In this document: positions 1 through 12,423 of the stretch, in pieces
Position numbering within the stretch: the first letter of the stretch is position 1
Layout: each line of letters starts with the position of its first letter
Assembly (NCBI GenBank): GCA_009760855.2
Contig: WPIO01000001.1
Location: forward strand, 7,189,001-7,253,000
Length of the DNA: 64,000 nt
Source: Cristatella mucedo
Lineage: Eukaryota; Bryozoa; Phylactolaemata; Cristatellidae
Direction of reading: 5' to 3'
Notes under the pieces: model-generated
What the model was told of the DNA's origin: nothing
The model's database searches: none
The model's input: only the letters and a program-made list of their open reading frames with translations
Made by a program: the position numbers and the translations under genes

Positions 1-19
1 AAAGTACAGTCGTCAATAC

Positions 20-85
20 AGGACTGCCTGCTGCAGGACTCGAACCCGCGATCTGGGGCGTGAAGTTCGAACACCTAATAGAGAT
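20..85 (-). mobile_element. tRNA-derived SINE fragment
   Basis: On the minus strand, CGCCCCAGATCGCGGGTTCG followed by AGTCCTGCAGCAGGCAG gives the B box GGTTCGAGTCC and the start of the SINE body. The remainder is cut by the window edge. It lies just downstream of KCNQ1-type exon 3, in the next intron. Confidence 0.6.
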
Positions 86-414
86 GCAACTATTGAATCA
101 AGCTATTCTTTACTTCATCGATTGGTTTACAACCGGCCATTGACCCAAACAGATTCACGTATATCTTTTCGCATCAGCTTAACTCAGGCGGGCACGAGTT
201 CTCTTTTAACACCTCGCTCGATCAGTGCTTTTGTGCATTTGGAGAGCATTCGTGTCGAAGCGTAAAACAGAAAAGATGTCAGCGAATGTAAAAGTGACAA
301 CCGTAGTCGAGAAGATGGCGGCGGTGGCGGCAGGTCGTGCATGTCAGCATTGGAGCATGAGCGACATGCCGGTTCTGCTTGGACGAGAGAGCAACCGGTG
401 ATGCATCGTCTCAC

Positions 415-541
415 CGATGATGGATATAGGCTTTCGTGCAAAACGAAGCCGTCCCAGAAATCCCATGTACTTGCTCCTGCAGCCGGCAGACCAGAGGCGA
501 ATACCGTACTCGATGCCGAAGAATATCACCAAGACGATCTC
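415..541 (-). CDS. KCNQ1: KCNQ1-type K+ channel, exon 3 (S2 to start of S3)
   Basis: This exon encodes the S2 helix, the S2-S3 linker and the start of S3 of a voltage-gated KCNQ potassium channel of the plasma membrane. The translation opens [20 protein letters not shown] and ends [11 protein letters not shown] plus one base. These stretches match the KCNQ1 branch closely; KCNQ2-5 differ at several positions. The acidic residues of S2 (in EIV and IEY) and the Phe pair before GIEY, which in this family help gating charges across the membrane, are present. The basic linker that contacts PIP2 in the family is also kept. The acceptor is GGCAG and the donor is GTGAGA, so the exon is exactly 127 nt and ends in phase 1. 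As I recall, vertebrate KCNQ genes have a 127-nt exon here. S4, the pore and the C-terminus lie outside the window to the left. Confidence 0.95.
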
Positions 542-1299
542 CTGCCAACGGCCAGCGAAAGCAGATCGGCCAGTGAATGATACGGTACAGGAGATCTCGC
601 TGCGAGATATCGCTCCGGCTCTCATGGAGACTGCTGCACTGCCTCGTGACACTTATGCAAATAGATAGCTTACACAAAGCCCACCTCATACATGGCATAC
701 CGAGCAGATTGCACGCCTTTCAGATAGAGAGCTTACAGATAGCACACCTTGGGCCGCGAGCAGCTCAAGCACGAAATAGGTATCGTACACCTTGCAAGAG
801 AGTTACTTATTAGTGGATAACACACATTACGATAGAGAGAGGTTACTAATATGTAGGTAGCACACCTTGGGCTAAGAGCAGCTCAATCAGGCGGCTGAGA
901 AAACTTACTGGCTGACAGTACAGCAGCGAAGACTATTGAAATGCGAGTACGAGAATGTACGGCATGCCGCCCTTCTCGAAAGGGAAAACAATTGCAAGCG
1001 ATTAAGTAGGATTCCTTGTACAAACCTACGCAGCTTTCTGACGGCTCTCTCGCAAGGTGGAAGGTGGAGCGTGCTGGCACGCACGAATTTGCTTGTACTT
1101 TTTTTTATGAAACCTTCCTGCATGTATTCACGAGAGCTTCTGGCATCTTTGTGAAAGAGAGCCCAAGGATCTGACGGTCAATGTTGCCAAAATGACTGGA
1201 GTTCACACGATCTTTTTTGGCACAACGTGGCCGACATTTAGCAGCAAATGTCCTGTCGTCCCCTATTTTTTTTTAGCTCCAACCACGACCCCTTCGGAG

Positions 1300-3500
1300 C
1301 GGCCTCTCCACTGTCGGTAAGCTCCTACCAGCCGAGCGAGCGGATGAACTCGCTGTCTCCTACTCTCGTGCGGAGCGTTCGCCGCGGCTAATTCTCCTAA
1401 GGACTAACCCGCAATGCAATTCCTTGCCGCCGAGCTCAATCTCACGACGGCGACGCTGGGACGGCTGCGACGAACCGAGCTGCTTGCTTGGCAGCTCGCT
1501 GTGGCCGCCTCAGTCGCCTCAGCTGGAGCCGCCGCCCGATGCGAGCTCTAGCTGGCACGGGGGGGGGGGGTGGATGCACCGCTCGAATTAGCCGAACGAC
1601 GACCTCGAGAGCGACTGCCCGCAAGGCTGTACCAATGCCCGGCGCGTTGCCTTCACCCTTGGAGCGGCGGGCGGCGCGAGGCAAGACTGCCGGCAATCCG
1701 TCGTTCGTCCGCGGCCGGCGCTTTTTGCACGCGCCAGCACCAGCGAGTCCGACGCGTGACTCGTGCGCCTCGCCATCCGCCGGCCTCGCCATCCGGCACC
1801 TCGGCGGACGCTCAGGGGGACGGGCGCGAGCGGGCGCACCCCGGCGAGAGACGAGGTCGTCCCGTCGTCGAAGAGGAGGGGAAGGAGGCGAACTGAGAGA
1901 CGCCGGTCTCGAGGTGCCGTCGAGCCGGCGTTGCTTTCCTTCTCTTCCTTGGTCACTCGCTCGGGCAGAGGGCTGAGCGAGCCTCGCGAGCGGTGCTGCC
2001 TCGAGCCTGCCTCGCGAGCGGTGCTGCCTCGAGCCTGCCTCGCGAGCGGGGCTGCAGCTGCAGCGTGGCCGACGACGTGTTTATGCAGCGTCTGCAAAAA
2101 CCCGAGCCGCCGCCAGCCCAGGCACGCGACTCCTGGGGAGCGGTGGCCCTCGCGGCCAAGGTGACCATGTTTACGACGTCGGACGGGCTCAGCGTTCGCG
2201 TTGCGTTTTAAAGAGGCTCAACTGAAAACGCAATGTCGTCTCTGCCAAGTAGCGATCGCAATCCAGGTGTCGAGGCGGCGCTGGCGCCGGTGGCAGTGGC
2301 GGCGGTCGATCGCTCTAGTGCGACTGGCGACGGCGGGCCAGCGCAGCCGATGAAGCCGTGGGCTCCGATGAAATGAGCGACAATATCCGCGGAGGGCAAT
2401 GTCATCTCTCGGAGTTTATAGCAGCCTTTTTTGCGGCAGCCTCCCTCGTCGGTAGGGCCTTCAAAGTCTTGGAAGCTGTAGATGGATTGAACAAGCTCAG
2501 TCCCTCCCTCCCTTGAATGAACAAACGACAATTGTTGGCTCCGTCAAGGGCGATGACTTCGCCGTTACATTGAAAAGATTCGTGCGACAAAATCATCGAA
2601 GCGTTCCACGAGAGTCTCTGCTCAAGGTATGCCACGAGCTCGTCGTGCAAGAATGAGAGAGAGAGCGAGGTGGCGGGCGATAAAGGCAATCGCAGAAGGT
2701 TGAAACTCACAGCGAGGTGCAGCCCGGAGAGCCAGCCCGGACCCCCTAGCAAAAGTAACTTTTTCGATGATCTCTCTGGGGTGGGAGCCTTGATGGAGAA
2801 ATGACTGTGCACAACTCCTACAAGAAGGGAAACCGAAGCCGGAAACGAGCGGGGCAGAGGCGAGGCCGTGTAATTGCGGCTTAATGAGACCATGGCGGTA
2901 GCGCTCCGTTTTGTGGTCTTGTTAGCCGGGTTGCGGTGCGTCGATTGCCAGATTGCGTGCTGCGTCGATTGCCAGATTGTGTCTCGCGGTTGAAAGCGCG
3001 TCGCCGATACTCTCTAGAATCCTTGCGGTTCGTTTCGAAGGCAAAAGCTGCGGTAGCTGAAGTAAATGAGGACTTTCTGAGTATTTGTGGCAGATTTCTA
3101 GCATCCATGCTGCCGTCGAGCATGTCGGAGTTGTCGCGAACCTCCTCACCGCTTCTCCATCTGAGCGCCCTGCAGTGTCGCTTCGTCTCGCGTCACAGCT
3201 GTGCCTGGTCGGACAGACCATTCTGGCACTAAGTAGCCAGCGCACTTTAACCCGGGGAGCGGGGCCATCGACTGCACGTGCTTCATGTGCCGGACGCTAG
3301 CGTACGCCTAGTACCGCTGAGGCGTAAGCGACAAACAATTAACCTTGACCGGGAGCCTACTCCTAGGAGGGCTGAAGTGTCCTGTCGGTCAGTGAGGCTA
3401 CATCGCGTCGTAAGAAGGACGGCTGCCCATTACTGTGCCGCGGCCGCCTTCGGAGGTCCAGCAAGGCATAATGTGTCGAGGATGGCCCTTGCCTAGAACC
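1300..3500. other. GC-rich, CpG-dense patch with unassigned ORFs
   Basis: The composition is markedly richer in G+C and CpG than the flanks, as in promoter-associated islands. It contains a poly-G run (about 1559-1570), three 28-bp tandem units (1982-2055) and several short ORFs. Examples are plus 1414-1551 (45 codons, MQFLAAELNLTTATLGRLRR start), plus 2233-2376 (47 codons) and minus 2402-2893 (163 codons, C-terminal half of ordinary composition). None matches a family I know. It lies inside KCNQ1-type intron 2 and could be an internal promoter or a nested gene. Confidence 0.45.
1982..2055. repeat. 28-bp tandem repeat, 2.6 units
   Basis: Units begin at 1982, 2010 and 2038 and share the core CCTCGCGAGCGGTGCTGC. 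The first two are identical and the third is partial with one change. They sit in the GC-rich patch of KCNQ1-type intron 2. They inflate the number of open frames seen there. Confidence 0.9.
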
Positions 3501-3584
3501 TCAGTTGCTGGCGTTCTGTCTCGGATCTGTTGGCTTAACTAGTGCGGCCCTTTGAGCGCATTCTTCTGTCTTTACTTCCGCTCC

Positions 3585-3872
3585 ATGGCTGCGACGACCC
3601 AAATCGTGCACGGTAGCGCCATCTTAAAAAACCTAGTGGCCAATGCTCGTGTTGAAAGGTTGGCCACTGAGGGCGAACCAGAGGCAGACTATGAAGTAGG
3701 TCGTGATAAGCAGGCTTTTGAGCAGCACGATATGCAGATTTGTAAATACCGAGAAGTTGGTTTAGCCAAGAAGACTTGGCTACCATATGAGGCAAAAACG
3801 CTGGCCAGATTAGTTAGTCTAGAGACAGATACGACTCGGGGCGAACGTTCCCTCTGGGGAGACACAAACTAG
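3585..3872 (+). CDS. Unrecognised ORF, 95 codons
   Basis: Open from ATG to TAG, starting MAATTQIVHGSAILKNLVA. It has a balanced, protein-like mixture of charged and hydrophobic residues and no low-complexity run. I do not recognise a domain, and no clear splice sites frame it. It runs antisense to the KCNQ1-type gene inside intron 2. It may be chance, a remnant of an old repeat, or an exon of a nested gene. Confidence 0.15.
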   Translation: MAATTQIVHGSAILKNLVANARVERLATEGEPEADYEVGRDKQAFEQHDMQICKYREVGLAKKTWLPYEAKTLARLVSLETDTTRGERSLWGDTN

Positions 3873-4216
3873 CAGGTTTGCTAGACGATGAGTCTTTCGG
3901 TTAGCTTGTATTTCGATACGCTTGTTACAAGTTCCTCCTAGCCTCCGTCCTGTAAAAACTGCTAGAGCCTACTGTTGCCACAAAAGTAGTTGAGCTACGG
4001 GTAATATGTATTCCTGTCCAAATCGCAGAATTGAGGTTGCAATAGTGTTCCGAAATCGTCTGCATACACATGCGTTGGAGCTGCAGCTGCGACTCATTGT
4101 AGCCGTGCTTCGAGGCCCCAGGTCCACCTGCATTTCAATCACATCCATGTAAAGTCAAGCAGCCATTGCCTACATCGTGTTTCATGCAAAAGATTCTAGT
4201 TTCGGATGCACTACGT

Positions 4217-4300
4217 GATTAATAATAATGATAAATTTGTATTGCGCCTTCAGATAACTTCATCTCTTTCAAGGCACCTTACATATGGTGCAAAGGAAAC
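4217..4300 (-). mobile_element. Degraded LINE/SINE 3' tail
   Basis: Reading the plus strand, TAATAATAATGATAAATTTG is followed by diverged versions of the blocks GCGCCYTCAGAGAACTT, TCTCTTTCTAGG and CACTTTACAT. These are the reverse complement of the 3' tail shared by the LINE copies in this window. No coding part remains. Confidence 0.5.
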
Positions 4301-4312
4301 CGTAGGTAACAA

Positions 4313-4332
4313 CTCACACACACACAGACACA

Positions 4333-4400
<68 letters not shown>
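4313..4400. repeat. (CA)n microsatellite with (TA)n end
   Basis: About 40 near-perfect CA units followed by a short TA run, next to the degraded retroelement tail at 4217-4300. Confidence 0.97.
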
Positions 4401-4404
<4 letters not shown>

Positions 4405-4869
4405 CACGGATGTATAATAAAATAGACGCATGTGTGTACCTGCATAGACGTATATGACTGAGTACGAAGATAAAGGGCTAACGAAGTTATCTTCTCATGT
4501 TCTTGCAGAGAGCAATCCAACGTGGGACCGTATGCAGTTGCGAGGAGAGTCAGTCACAAGTTACCTGCCGCACAGTGCGACACACACTGTCAGCATATGC
4601 GTCCCGGCGGATGCAGGGGGAACTGCTCACGCATGCGCACTAAATGCTGCTGCGCTGCCGCTCAATTTAAATATTCCGCCCCTCATTCTATTCAGCAAAC
4701 TTCTCGGTCGCGCGCCCGAAGCCGAAGATGCCCGGATGCAGCCACTTCCGGAAAGACGTCGGCTGGCTTTGCAGGGCTTCGCAAACTTGAGCTAGGGTAA
4801 GCGAGCGAGCGCACAGGCCTGAATGACTGCTAACGCTCAGGTAGCACCCGTTCTTGCACGAAGTCACTG

Positions 4870-6200
4870 CCGCATACTGTCCTTTCTATTTAAATAGTGG
4901 CTGAGCCTCGGGGCGGGGGGGGGGTGTGTGGGCGCGAGCAGCGCTCGGGGCCGCTGCTTTTTGAGGAATGACTTAGGGGTGAGCGGCCGCCGCAAACGCG
5001 AGATCGAGCTCTTTCTCCTAAGCTGCATCATTGACCGGCCAGCGGAGGGGGAGGGAGGTTGGATGTGGCGGCCGAGCGGCCGACGCCTTCTCGTTCAAGC
5101 AAATCAGGCCGGCAATCTCGTTTTAGCACTCGGAGCGTATTGCTAATTCACTGCAGAGGGCCCAGAGGTCAATGAGATGCCTGCGCTGCAAAACAGTGGC
5201 TCCTCGACCTCCAGTCGGTCGGTCCAGCCGTGCGCCGAGTAGGTCTTTGAGCCGGTCGGTAAGCGGCACCTGCGGCGTACCCGCACCTTCTTCTCCTGTC
5301 GTGAGAACTCTCTAAGCCGATGTACATTTATAGCTATTTCTATGGATGTCGATATACGTGCACATAGTATGTCAACTCTACTGTATACTAGTAAACTATA
5401 TTTATAAACTACATTGCACCGCTCGGCAAATGTAGCAGCCATTACTGCTGCTCGTAGCGACAATCTCCAGCTGAGGGCTGTCCGGTCAAGGCCGCCGGTC
5501 TCCAGCCTCAGCAGCCGCCTGCGACTGCGGCTCCGCCTTCGAACATGTGCGGGCGACTGCCCAGTCCCGTGTCCTCCGTTTGTACTCCGAACCCGCATAT
5601 TCAGTCATCGACGTCGGCCAAAAAAAGCCGAAGAAGAGCCAGGCTAAATGAACGACCGGCTGCGGCTGGCGGAGGCGGCAGCGTCGGACTCCCTGCGGCA
5701 CCAATTAGGCCTTTGACGATGACTTCGACTACCCTGGAAATCCGGGGTCGCTCGCCGAGCTATGCGATCGGCTTCACTATCTGGACTCCGTCCGTGTCGG
5801 ATGGCTGGTAAAAGCGATGCGGTACCGCCGCCCAGCCGGTCTGTTGGATCGGCTGCGCCGCAGGCAAGCCAAGAGCCAGCCAGAGCGAGACAATCTTAGA
5901 GAAGCTAGTGATGTCAGAGCGAGCTTGGCGCTCTCGCAGCTACGCTCGCCAGGATTCCACTAAATCAACTCTCTCCCCACCTGGGCGACGGGAAGGGGTG
6001 AGAGAGTGGATCTTGGAACCCCTTGGACTGATCAAAAGGGGTGCGTTGGGCGACTGGGCCGCCGGCAACGGCCCTTGGCCATCTTTCGATTGGCTGCTTC
6101 TGAAAAGGTCAAGGTGTGACATCGTCGTCGTCTTAATCCTCCTGGCTGCACCTATGCCTACCAAGATCGACCGATGACGGCACCGCCGGTCGTGAAAGCA
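4870..6200. other. Second GC-rich patch in KCNQ1-type intron 2
   Basis: This G+C- and CpG-rich stretch has several overlapping short frames on both strands and a poly-G run near 4913-4923. The best candidate reading frame is described separately at 5709-5963. I see no recognisable protein. A regulatory island is as likely as coding sequence. Confidence 0.35.
5709..5963 (+). CDS. Possible unrecognised exon, 84 codons to stop
   Basis: The frame opens directly after CCAATTAG, a possible splice acceptor. It reads AFDDDFDYPGNPGSLAELCD at the start and is followed by an Arg-rich helical stretch (LLDRLRRRQ), then a TAA at 5961. It has no ATG near the start, so it would be a terminal exon if real. 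The composition is plausible but GC-rich DNA gives long open frames by chance. I know no homologue. It runs antisense to KCNQ1-type intron 2. Confidence 0.15.
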   Translation, partial: AFDDDFDYPGNPGSLAELCDRLHYLDSVRVGWLVKAMRYRRPAGLLDRLRRRQAKSQPERDNLREASDVRASLALSQLRSPGFH

Positions 6201-7269
6201 TCCAAACTTTAATAAGATGGCCGTCTTCCTTCGAACGTGAATTTTAAAGCGCTTAACCGAAGAGGCCTATACATACGCCTGGCTGACCGGCTGGGTTGTT
6301 TGCATTTCGAAGAGACCTGCTTCTCTCGCCTTTGCCTTCTTTGTTACTATTATTGTCCGTTGATACCCCCCTTACGCCATCTATTCATCCAGACGTTATT
6401 ACGATTTCGTCACGTGGCTAGTTCGGGTTACAGTCGACTGCGATCGTAGCCTAAATTAATACGACAAAGCATTCCTATTTAACAAACCTACCAAGCTTCT
6501 CCTCCAGATTGCAAGCGTATCTCAGGAGATTTCAGCTGAACGGAGTTGCCACAGAATACCGGAAATGCTGTCCCGCTTTCCTTAGAACGCATGCATTCGT
6601 GTGCACATTATTGTCAATGCCCAAGACCGATATTGGGAATGAGCATGAACATGCACATACGTCCTACGATGGCCAGTATATATGAGATGTATGCATACAG
6701 GTGGACATGCAATATCGCGCTCGTATTTCTTGCTATCATGCTTGTGTGAAACAATGATCTCCGCTGGTAAGTAAAAGCCACTGCAGTCTATCTAGCGAGT
6801 GACGGAGGGAGGGACACACGAAATCCATATTGATATTTTAGCAGCCATCAGGCACTCGCTTGACCGGACTAATGTCCTTCAGTTTTCCTATGTCTGACAA
6901 TACATTCAGTTAATCATCTATAGATTTTCTTCGTCGTGACCTCCAGAATTTACTAACTTCAAGCATTCGTCTTACCTCTCAAAGACCCGCGTTGCCTCAC
7001 ACAGTGGACCAAAGCAGAGAATATGTCTGGCTTGGGCAAATGCCCGTTTTGCCCGGCCGTGCAGCCTTAGAAAAGTAACAGGGAAGCGAGGTGCAAGTCG
7101 CGAGTACGTCAGACGACACGACACATATGCTCATACATGAGTGCTAGCTCCAGTTTTTTCGGCTGCGAACATCTGGGTTATTGCTCATTCAAGCGCTCGG
7201 TGAGCAGTACGTAAAACCACTTCCCAGAAGCTGTCAGACCTTCGCTGTCCCTTAGGGCGACCGGATCTG

Positions 7270-7975
7270 ACTAGGAACTCCTTGCTGATAGTAGCAACTG
7301 AATCGTACTGGCCTACCAGCATGTGCGATCAGGCGATTGCAGCTGGTGCAAAACTCTGCAGCTAGGCTTGTCTGTCGTGAGCGTCGCAGTTGCCACATTA
7401 CTCCACTTCTCGCCGACCTGCACTGGCTACCAGTCAAGCAACGGATTGACTTCAAGGTTTTGTCGCTCACTTTTAGGTCCCTTCATTCTATGGCTCCAGC
7501 CTATCTCTCCGATATACTCCCCCATCAGGCCAAGCATCGTACCACCCACTTTTCGGAATCCAGCAGTCTAGAAATACCTCGTACAAACCTTAAATCCTTT
7601 TGAGACCGTGCATTTAGTTCGTATGCTCCCAAAGCCTGGAACTGCCTCCCGACCTGCGTCAGAACATCCCCTGACCTAACCACATTTAAAAGGAACTTAA
7701 AAACACACCTATTTAGGACAGCATTTAGTGGGTCCCTGTGATTCGTCCTTCACGTGCTTATGCGTGCTGATACTGTGCATGCTGCCACTAACCACATTTG
7801 CATGCTGACCCTGTGCATGTCACCCCTAACCATATTATTCATTTTGTTTGTTTTTCAAGCATGATTTTACTTACCATCTAATTGCATTTCCCTTTGCAGC
7901 AAATGTAAAGAGCCTAGAAAGAGATCAAGTTCTCTGAGGGCGCTTTATCAAGTGCATTATTATTATTATTATTAT
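7270..7975 (+). mobile_element. 5'-truncated CR1/L2-like LINE 3' end
   Basis: This is the last part of a non-LTR retrotransposon. The plus-strand translation includes NSAARLVCRERRSCHITPLL, LHWLPVKQRIDFKVLSLTFR and SMAPAYLSDIL. These are typical of the region after the reverse-transcriptase core in CR1/L2-like elements. A TGA after NLKSF and later changes break the frame. The 3' UTR follows, with an ACTAACCACATTTGCATGCT block, AAATGTAAAG and CTAGAAAGAGAT, CTCTGAGGGCGCTTTATCAA, and a (TTA)n end. Its 5' truncation is usual for such elements. It lies in KCNQ1-type intron 2 and is not functional. Confidence 0.9.
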
Positions 7976-8269
7976 GCTTTGTGCCGCTACTGAAACGTCA
8001 AAGCATCTCATCTATTTCGATTGACGCACAGGAGGTCAAACGTTTCACGTTTCATATTGAAACACTAGATCGCTAATCAGCTTTGCATTATTGCCACCGC
8101 GAGATTATCAGGACCGGACAAACGCCGCTGACTTTGTAGTACATTTTCCTGCCGCCATGTAACTTGAAAGAACTTTCCCTCGAACTTGCTGTCTATAGAA
8201 CCTAACGTCATTGCGAAAGCGCATGGACGTATTGCGGAGGTGTGGGCAGTATTTTAAACGGTTCCTTTC

Positions 8270-8336
8270 CATCTTATTACATTGCCTAGAAGGAGACTTA
8301 GTTCTTTTAGGGCGCTATACAAATATGATCTAATCA
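8270..8336 (+). mobile_element. Short LINE/SINE tail fragment
   Basis: GCCTAGAAGGAGACTTAGTT followed by AGGGCGCTATACAAAT is a diverged copy of the common 3' tail. No coding or tRNA-like part is attached. Confidence 0.5.
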
Positions 8337-8454
8337 TTATATTCGTACCTTTGTCCGGCTGTCTCTTTATAGGGAGTAGTCTTCCCAAGAACTCCTGGCT
8401 AAATCTGCAAGCTGGCCGCCCTTGGAAAGTAGAAAACCTGCTCTTATGAAGAGG

Positions 8455-8496
8455 GAGAGAGAGCGGTAGCGAGAGAGAGAGAGGGGAGGGGGAGAG

Positions 8497-8570
<74 letters not shown>

Positions 8571-8590
8571 TGAAGAGTGAGAGAGAAATA
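8455..8590. repeat. (GA)n microsatellite
   Basis: About 130 bp of GA units with GGGAGG interruptions at the left side. It is purine-only on the plus strand. The long Ser/Leu ORFs on the minus strand here are artefacts of the repeat. Confidence 0.97.
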
Positions 8591-9252
8591 GACACAGCAG
8601 GCTAGATAATGGAATTAGCTCCCGCCCTTTCTTACTTACCACAGTAACTCTTGCTGCACAGCCAGAGAGGGTAATAGCAATGCTTTTCGAGCGGGCATGG
8701 TGGTCTGCACCCTGGATAGCGGTCGACGCTTCTGCAGCATCGTCGTGAGCATTGTGAGCTTCCTGTAGACCATCGCTGGCTCATTGTCCCGGATTGGCTT
8801 AGCAGGACTTTGCTCTGCCACAAGTGTGCTGCCCTACGGTATTCATCACCAACCGCCAGAAGCAGCGAGTTAAAATTCGCTAAGTTCAGTCAGCTAATCC
8901 GAGGCACGATCAGAGGAAGCTTGGAGAAGGAAAGGACGGCGAGCTAAATCGAGCATTCAGCTCGCTGTTGTGTGCATGCGCAGAGCTGCTCCTTCATGCC
9001 GTGGCTGCACGGCTTGGTCTCGCTTCTTGCCCACCGATGAGGTCGCATTCCTGAGAGTCACCAGCCGGTAGGGGTAAAGCGAGGAGGGCTGCAGGCCACA
9101 TAAAAAAATTTAACCACCTCAAGCTAATTTTTGACGAGGTACCCGAGCATCACAGCATCGTTAAGAGGCCCGATCTCTTACCGGAGGCGCCTAGTCAAGA
9201 GAAGCCAGGGCGCTGCGGGCTCACTGAGTAGTCATTGGACGAAATCTGCAGC

Positions 9253-9283
9253 TTATTATTATTATTATTAGTAGTAGTAGTAG
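9253..9283. repeat. (TTA)n/(TAG)n trinucleotide run
   Basis: A short compound run, TTA units followed by TAG units. No recognisable retroelement tail precedes it, so it may be an orphan microsatellite seeded by a lost tail. Confidence 0.7.
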
Positions 9284-11218
9284 AATGTCTCTTTTTTTGC
9301 TGTTGGGCTTCCGCGAAGCGTCGCGGCTGCTCGAGCTCTTTCTACAGCCCCGGTCGAAACCGAACTGAGTGACTGTTTGACACACACGACAAGTGTGGCC
9401 ACAGCTTGTTTACGATAAGGTTAGTTCACTCTGTAGCGAACAAAACCGTGTTTTTTATGGGTTTTGCAGTTCGCCGTAGCAACAACTTGCTTTAAATACC
9501 CCTTGACACACTGATGAATGATCAATGAACGGTGTACGCAATCAAGCAAGCAGCCTAGCAACTGCAGATCCTGAACAAGTCCAGAAGCCTTGTTTCAGCC
9601 ATCGCCGGCTGAATTATAACGGTAGCCCCTACGGCTCAGATAATAAATGGCGATGGCCATTTTATCTACTCGGTGTCGGGTACTATTGATGGACCAGGAA
9701 TGCCTAGTCAATCGTGGAGAATAGCTTCTCCAAGGGTTCTGTCCAAGCTGTGCAGTGGGATTATTCTGCGATGGATAAAGCGGTTGCAGAGTCTACGTTT
9801 GCACGCAGCTGATCAATGTCTGGGAGCTAGCGTGACGACCGCTCGATGGTTGAGTAGTAATATATAGTACAGATTTCAAATATTCCTATGGGTGCAATCC
9901 AGCGACGGCGTGCAGCTAGATGTGGCTATCTGTCCTGCAGCGATTGAGACGTGCATCGAGTCTCAAAAAATCTCAAAAGCCTGTCTCAATGGCCCATTGT
10001 GGGCAGCAGAGCTGAGCAAACCGCACACTTCAGCGGTTACCCGGCGAACAATACCCCAAAGTTATCGGCTAGGCTGCTGCACGATGTAACTTAAAAGGAG
10101 GCCAAATTGCTACGCGAAGGCAGCTTTGTGCAAGCTTCTATAGCAAAGAAGCTCAGCTTACTCCAATCAAAATGGGCTCTGCGGGTCTCACACTAAGCTG
10201 GGCTGAGCACGTATCCATTGCATTGGGCATGGCTCGTTGCAACGCGTCGCACTGCAGAATCTAACTTCTTGCCTTGTTATTGTCAGTGGTGTGTCTGATC
10301 CTGCGGTTGTTCGCTACGTCTACCGATGGTGGAGGGGGCTGGTGTAAGCATTTGTGATGGGCATTTAACAAGCTGCTGATCGCCATCTTTTCTTCAGAGG
10401 CATGTTGACACAGCCAGACGCGACATTCTCATTGTAGGCGTACTTTGAGTGGTAGGAGTAGCGTATGAAATTACTACCGAGACTATCTGTAGCTCTTTAG
10501 TGTCAATAGTGTCTCTCGCAGCCATGCAGCCATTCAGCGACTCTCTAGCGACCAGCTAAGGAACTGGCACCTAGACTAACCTTACAGGGTTGACCTCACT
10601 GTAAGGGAGAGATTTCTCTAGCCAATGTAGCGTTTCCTAACTCTTGGCATTGGGCGAAGTCATATGCCATACACCGAGAAACAGTTCTTTTTATTTGTTT
10701 TACAACCAACATATTTAATAAAATCCGCTTAAAGAAATATTCCATGAATTAGTTTTGATAGCTCCGCTTGTAATGACGATATTCAAACAGACGCAGTCTT
10801 TATAAAGGTGGCGACATCTCTAAGTTTGGGTTCTCCCATGTCGGAGGTCTTTCACATCGAAGTTATGATGTCGACTACGCCACGATGAGCTGGCCAGTGT
10901 TAAGCTAATCGAGCTTTTTCGCGAAAGATTTAAATGCTGGTTCAGAGTAAAGTGTCAACAAGTCGGTGGGCTGTAGTCCTCGGAGCCTGCTCTCCTCTGA
11001 GATTTGCATTAACGTGGCTGCTAAGGATACGGATTTTTACGGCCCAGGTTTTGCAACGCGAATTTCTTTGTGCTAGGATTCTATTCATTCTGCTCGTTTG
11101 TTTCTGGCTAATGACCCTAGCTGGGCGCCAGCATCACCTGCTTGGCAGCAGCTTGGAAACTGAGTGATCCCCTTAATCTGAGGGCAACAGGTAGGATAAA
11201 GAAACAGCAATACAGAGA

Positions 11219-11224
11219 GACAGA

Positions 11225-11283
<59 letters not shown>
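11219..11283. repeat. (GA)n microsatellite
   Basis: About 30 uninterrupted GA units, flanked by GACAGACAAA on the left and a G-run on the right. Confidence 0.97.
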
Positions 11284-11286
<3 letters not shown>

Positions 11287-11709
11287 CTTTGGGGCCGAGC
11301 AAATCATGTGACGTGCTGAGATAAGGGGAGATATGCTTACTTTTAATAGACAAGATAAAAGACCGACCATCTGGTCAGCGACAAAAACGACAGCATCAAG
11401 TCACTGCTCAGTACCGCCTATTTTAAATCATTTCGAGAGAGGTACGTGCTTATCGTTCACACAGTCGGGCGAGCGTGAAAAAAGCCGTTACAAACTAGCC
11501 ACCTGATGCGCTCGAACAGCGAAAATGACTAGACCTAGTGCTGTCATTAATCAGGGCAATTGTTAACCGATAGCCCTGAGAGTTCTCTTGCGGTTTTTGG
11601 CGCGGTGGTCTGACCATAATTCTTGCGGAATTTTGCCTAATCGTCTGAGCGTTATATCACCCGTGTCAGTAAACCTTGCTTATTGCAACTCTTGTGGCGA
11701 TTTTTAAAG

Positions 11710-11770
11710 CGCCTGTGTGGAGATTTAGTTCTCTTAGGCGTGCTATGCTAATGACGTTTGTTATGACTAT
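11710..11770 (+). mobile_element. Degraded LINE/SINE tail
   Basis: GCGCCTGTGTGGAGATTTAG followed by TTCTCTTAGGCGTGCTATGC resembles the common 3' tail with many changes. It ends near TTATGACTATTAC rather than in a clean (TTA)n. Confidence 0.35.
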
Positions 11771-12423
11771 TACTGTTCGAGTCTTTGCGTGATCTCAAAT
11801 TACCAGCGAAGAAGATATGTTTTCAGATTATAAACAGATCCAGTACCATGGAAATCTAAACGGCTCCTGGGAAATTTAGACCGACTCGTCATCGCACCAA
11901 CCGTGTGATAGGAAGGCACCCACCTTGAGAAAATAAGGCGTTCAAATGGTACACTGATATGGCAGGACAAATCAGCAGCGTTAGAGAACGAGTCAACGGT
12001 TCGCTTTCAAGCGCTAGCAATCTCGCCGCTCTGCTAAAGCGAAACGCTATTACAGAAAGAATAGCTACCCAACTGTAAGTGAAAACAATGTTCGTTAAAG
12101 CGAAATGAGAGGCATATACGTATTAGCTCAAATTCTAATCGCCCAGCTGCTATTCATGCTATGGTAAGTAGCAGTCTTCTTCAGTCGAGGAAAGAGATAA
12201 TATAGCAGATCTCATACGACAGAAATACAGTAGATCTGATAAGAAAAATCAATATAGCTGATCCAACGTGACACGCAAACTCATCGAAATACTCAGGCTT
12301 TTTCATGCTATATGGATCAAAAAGTGGCTGGATACGTTTGGGCCTTTTGGAAAATAGTGAGATGTAAGAAAATAAGCTATCGTCGCACAAAACGCGTAGG
12401 TCTAAATGGAGGTGCATAATCAG

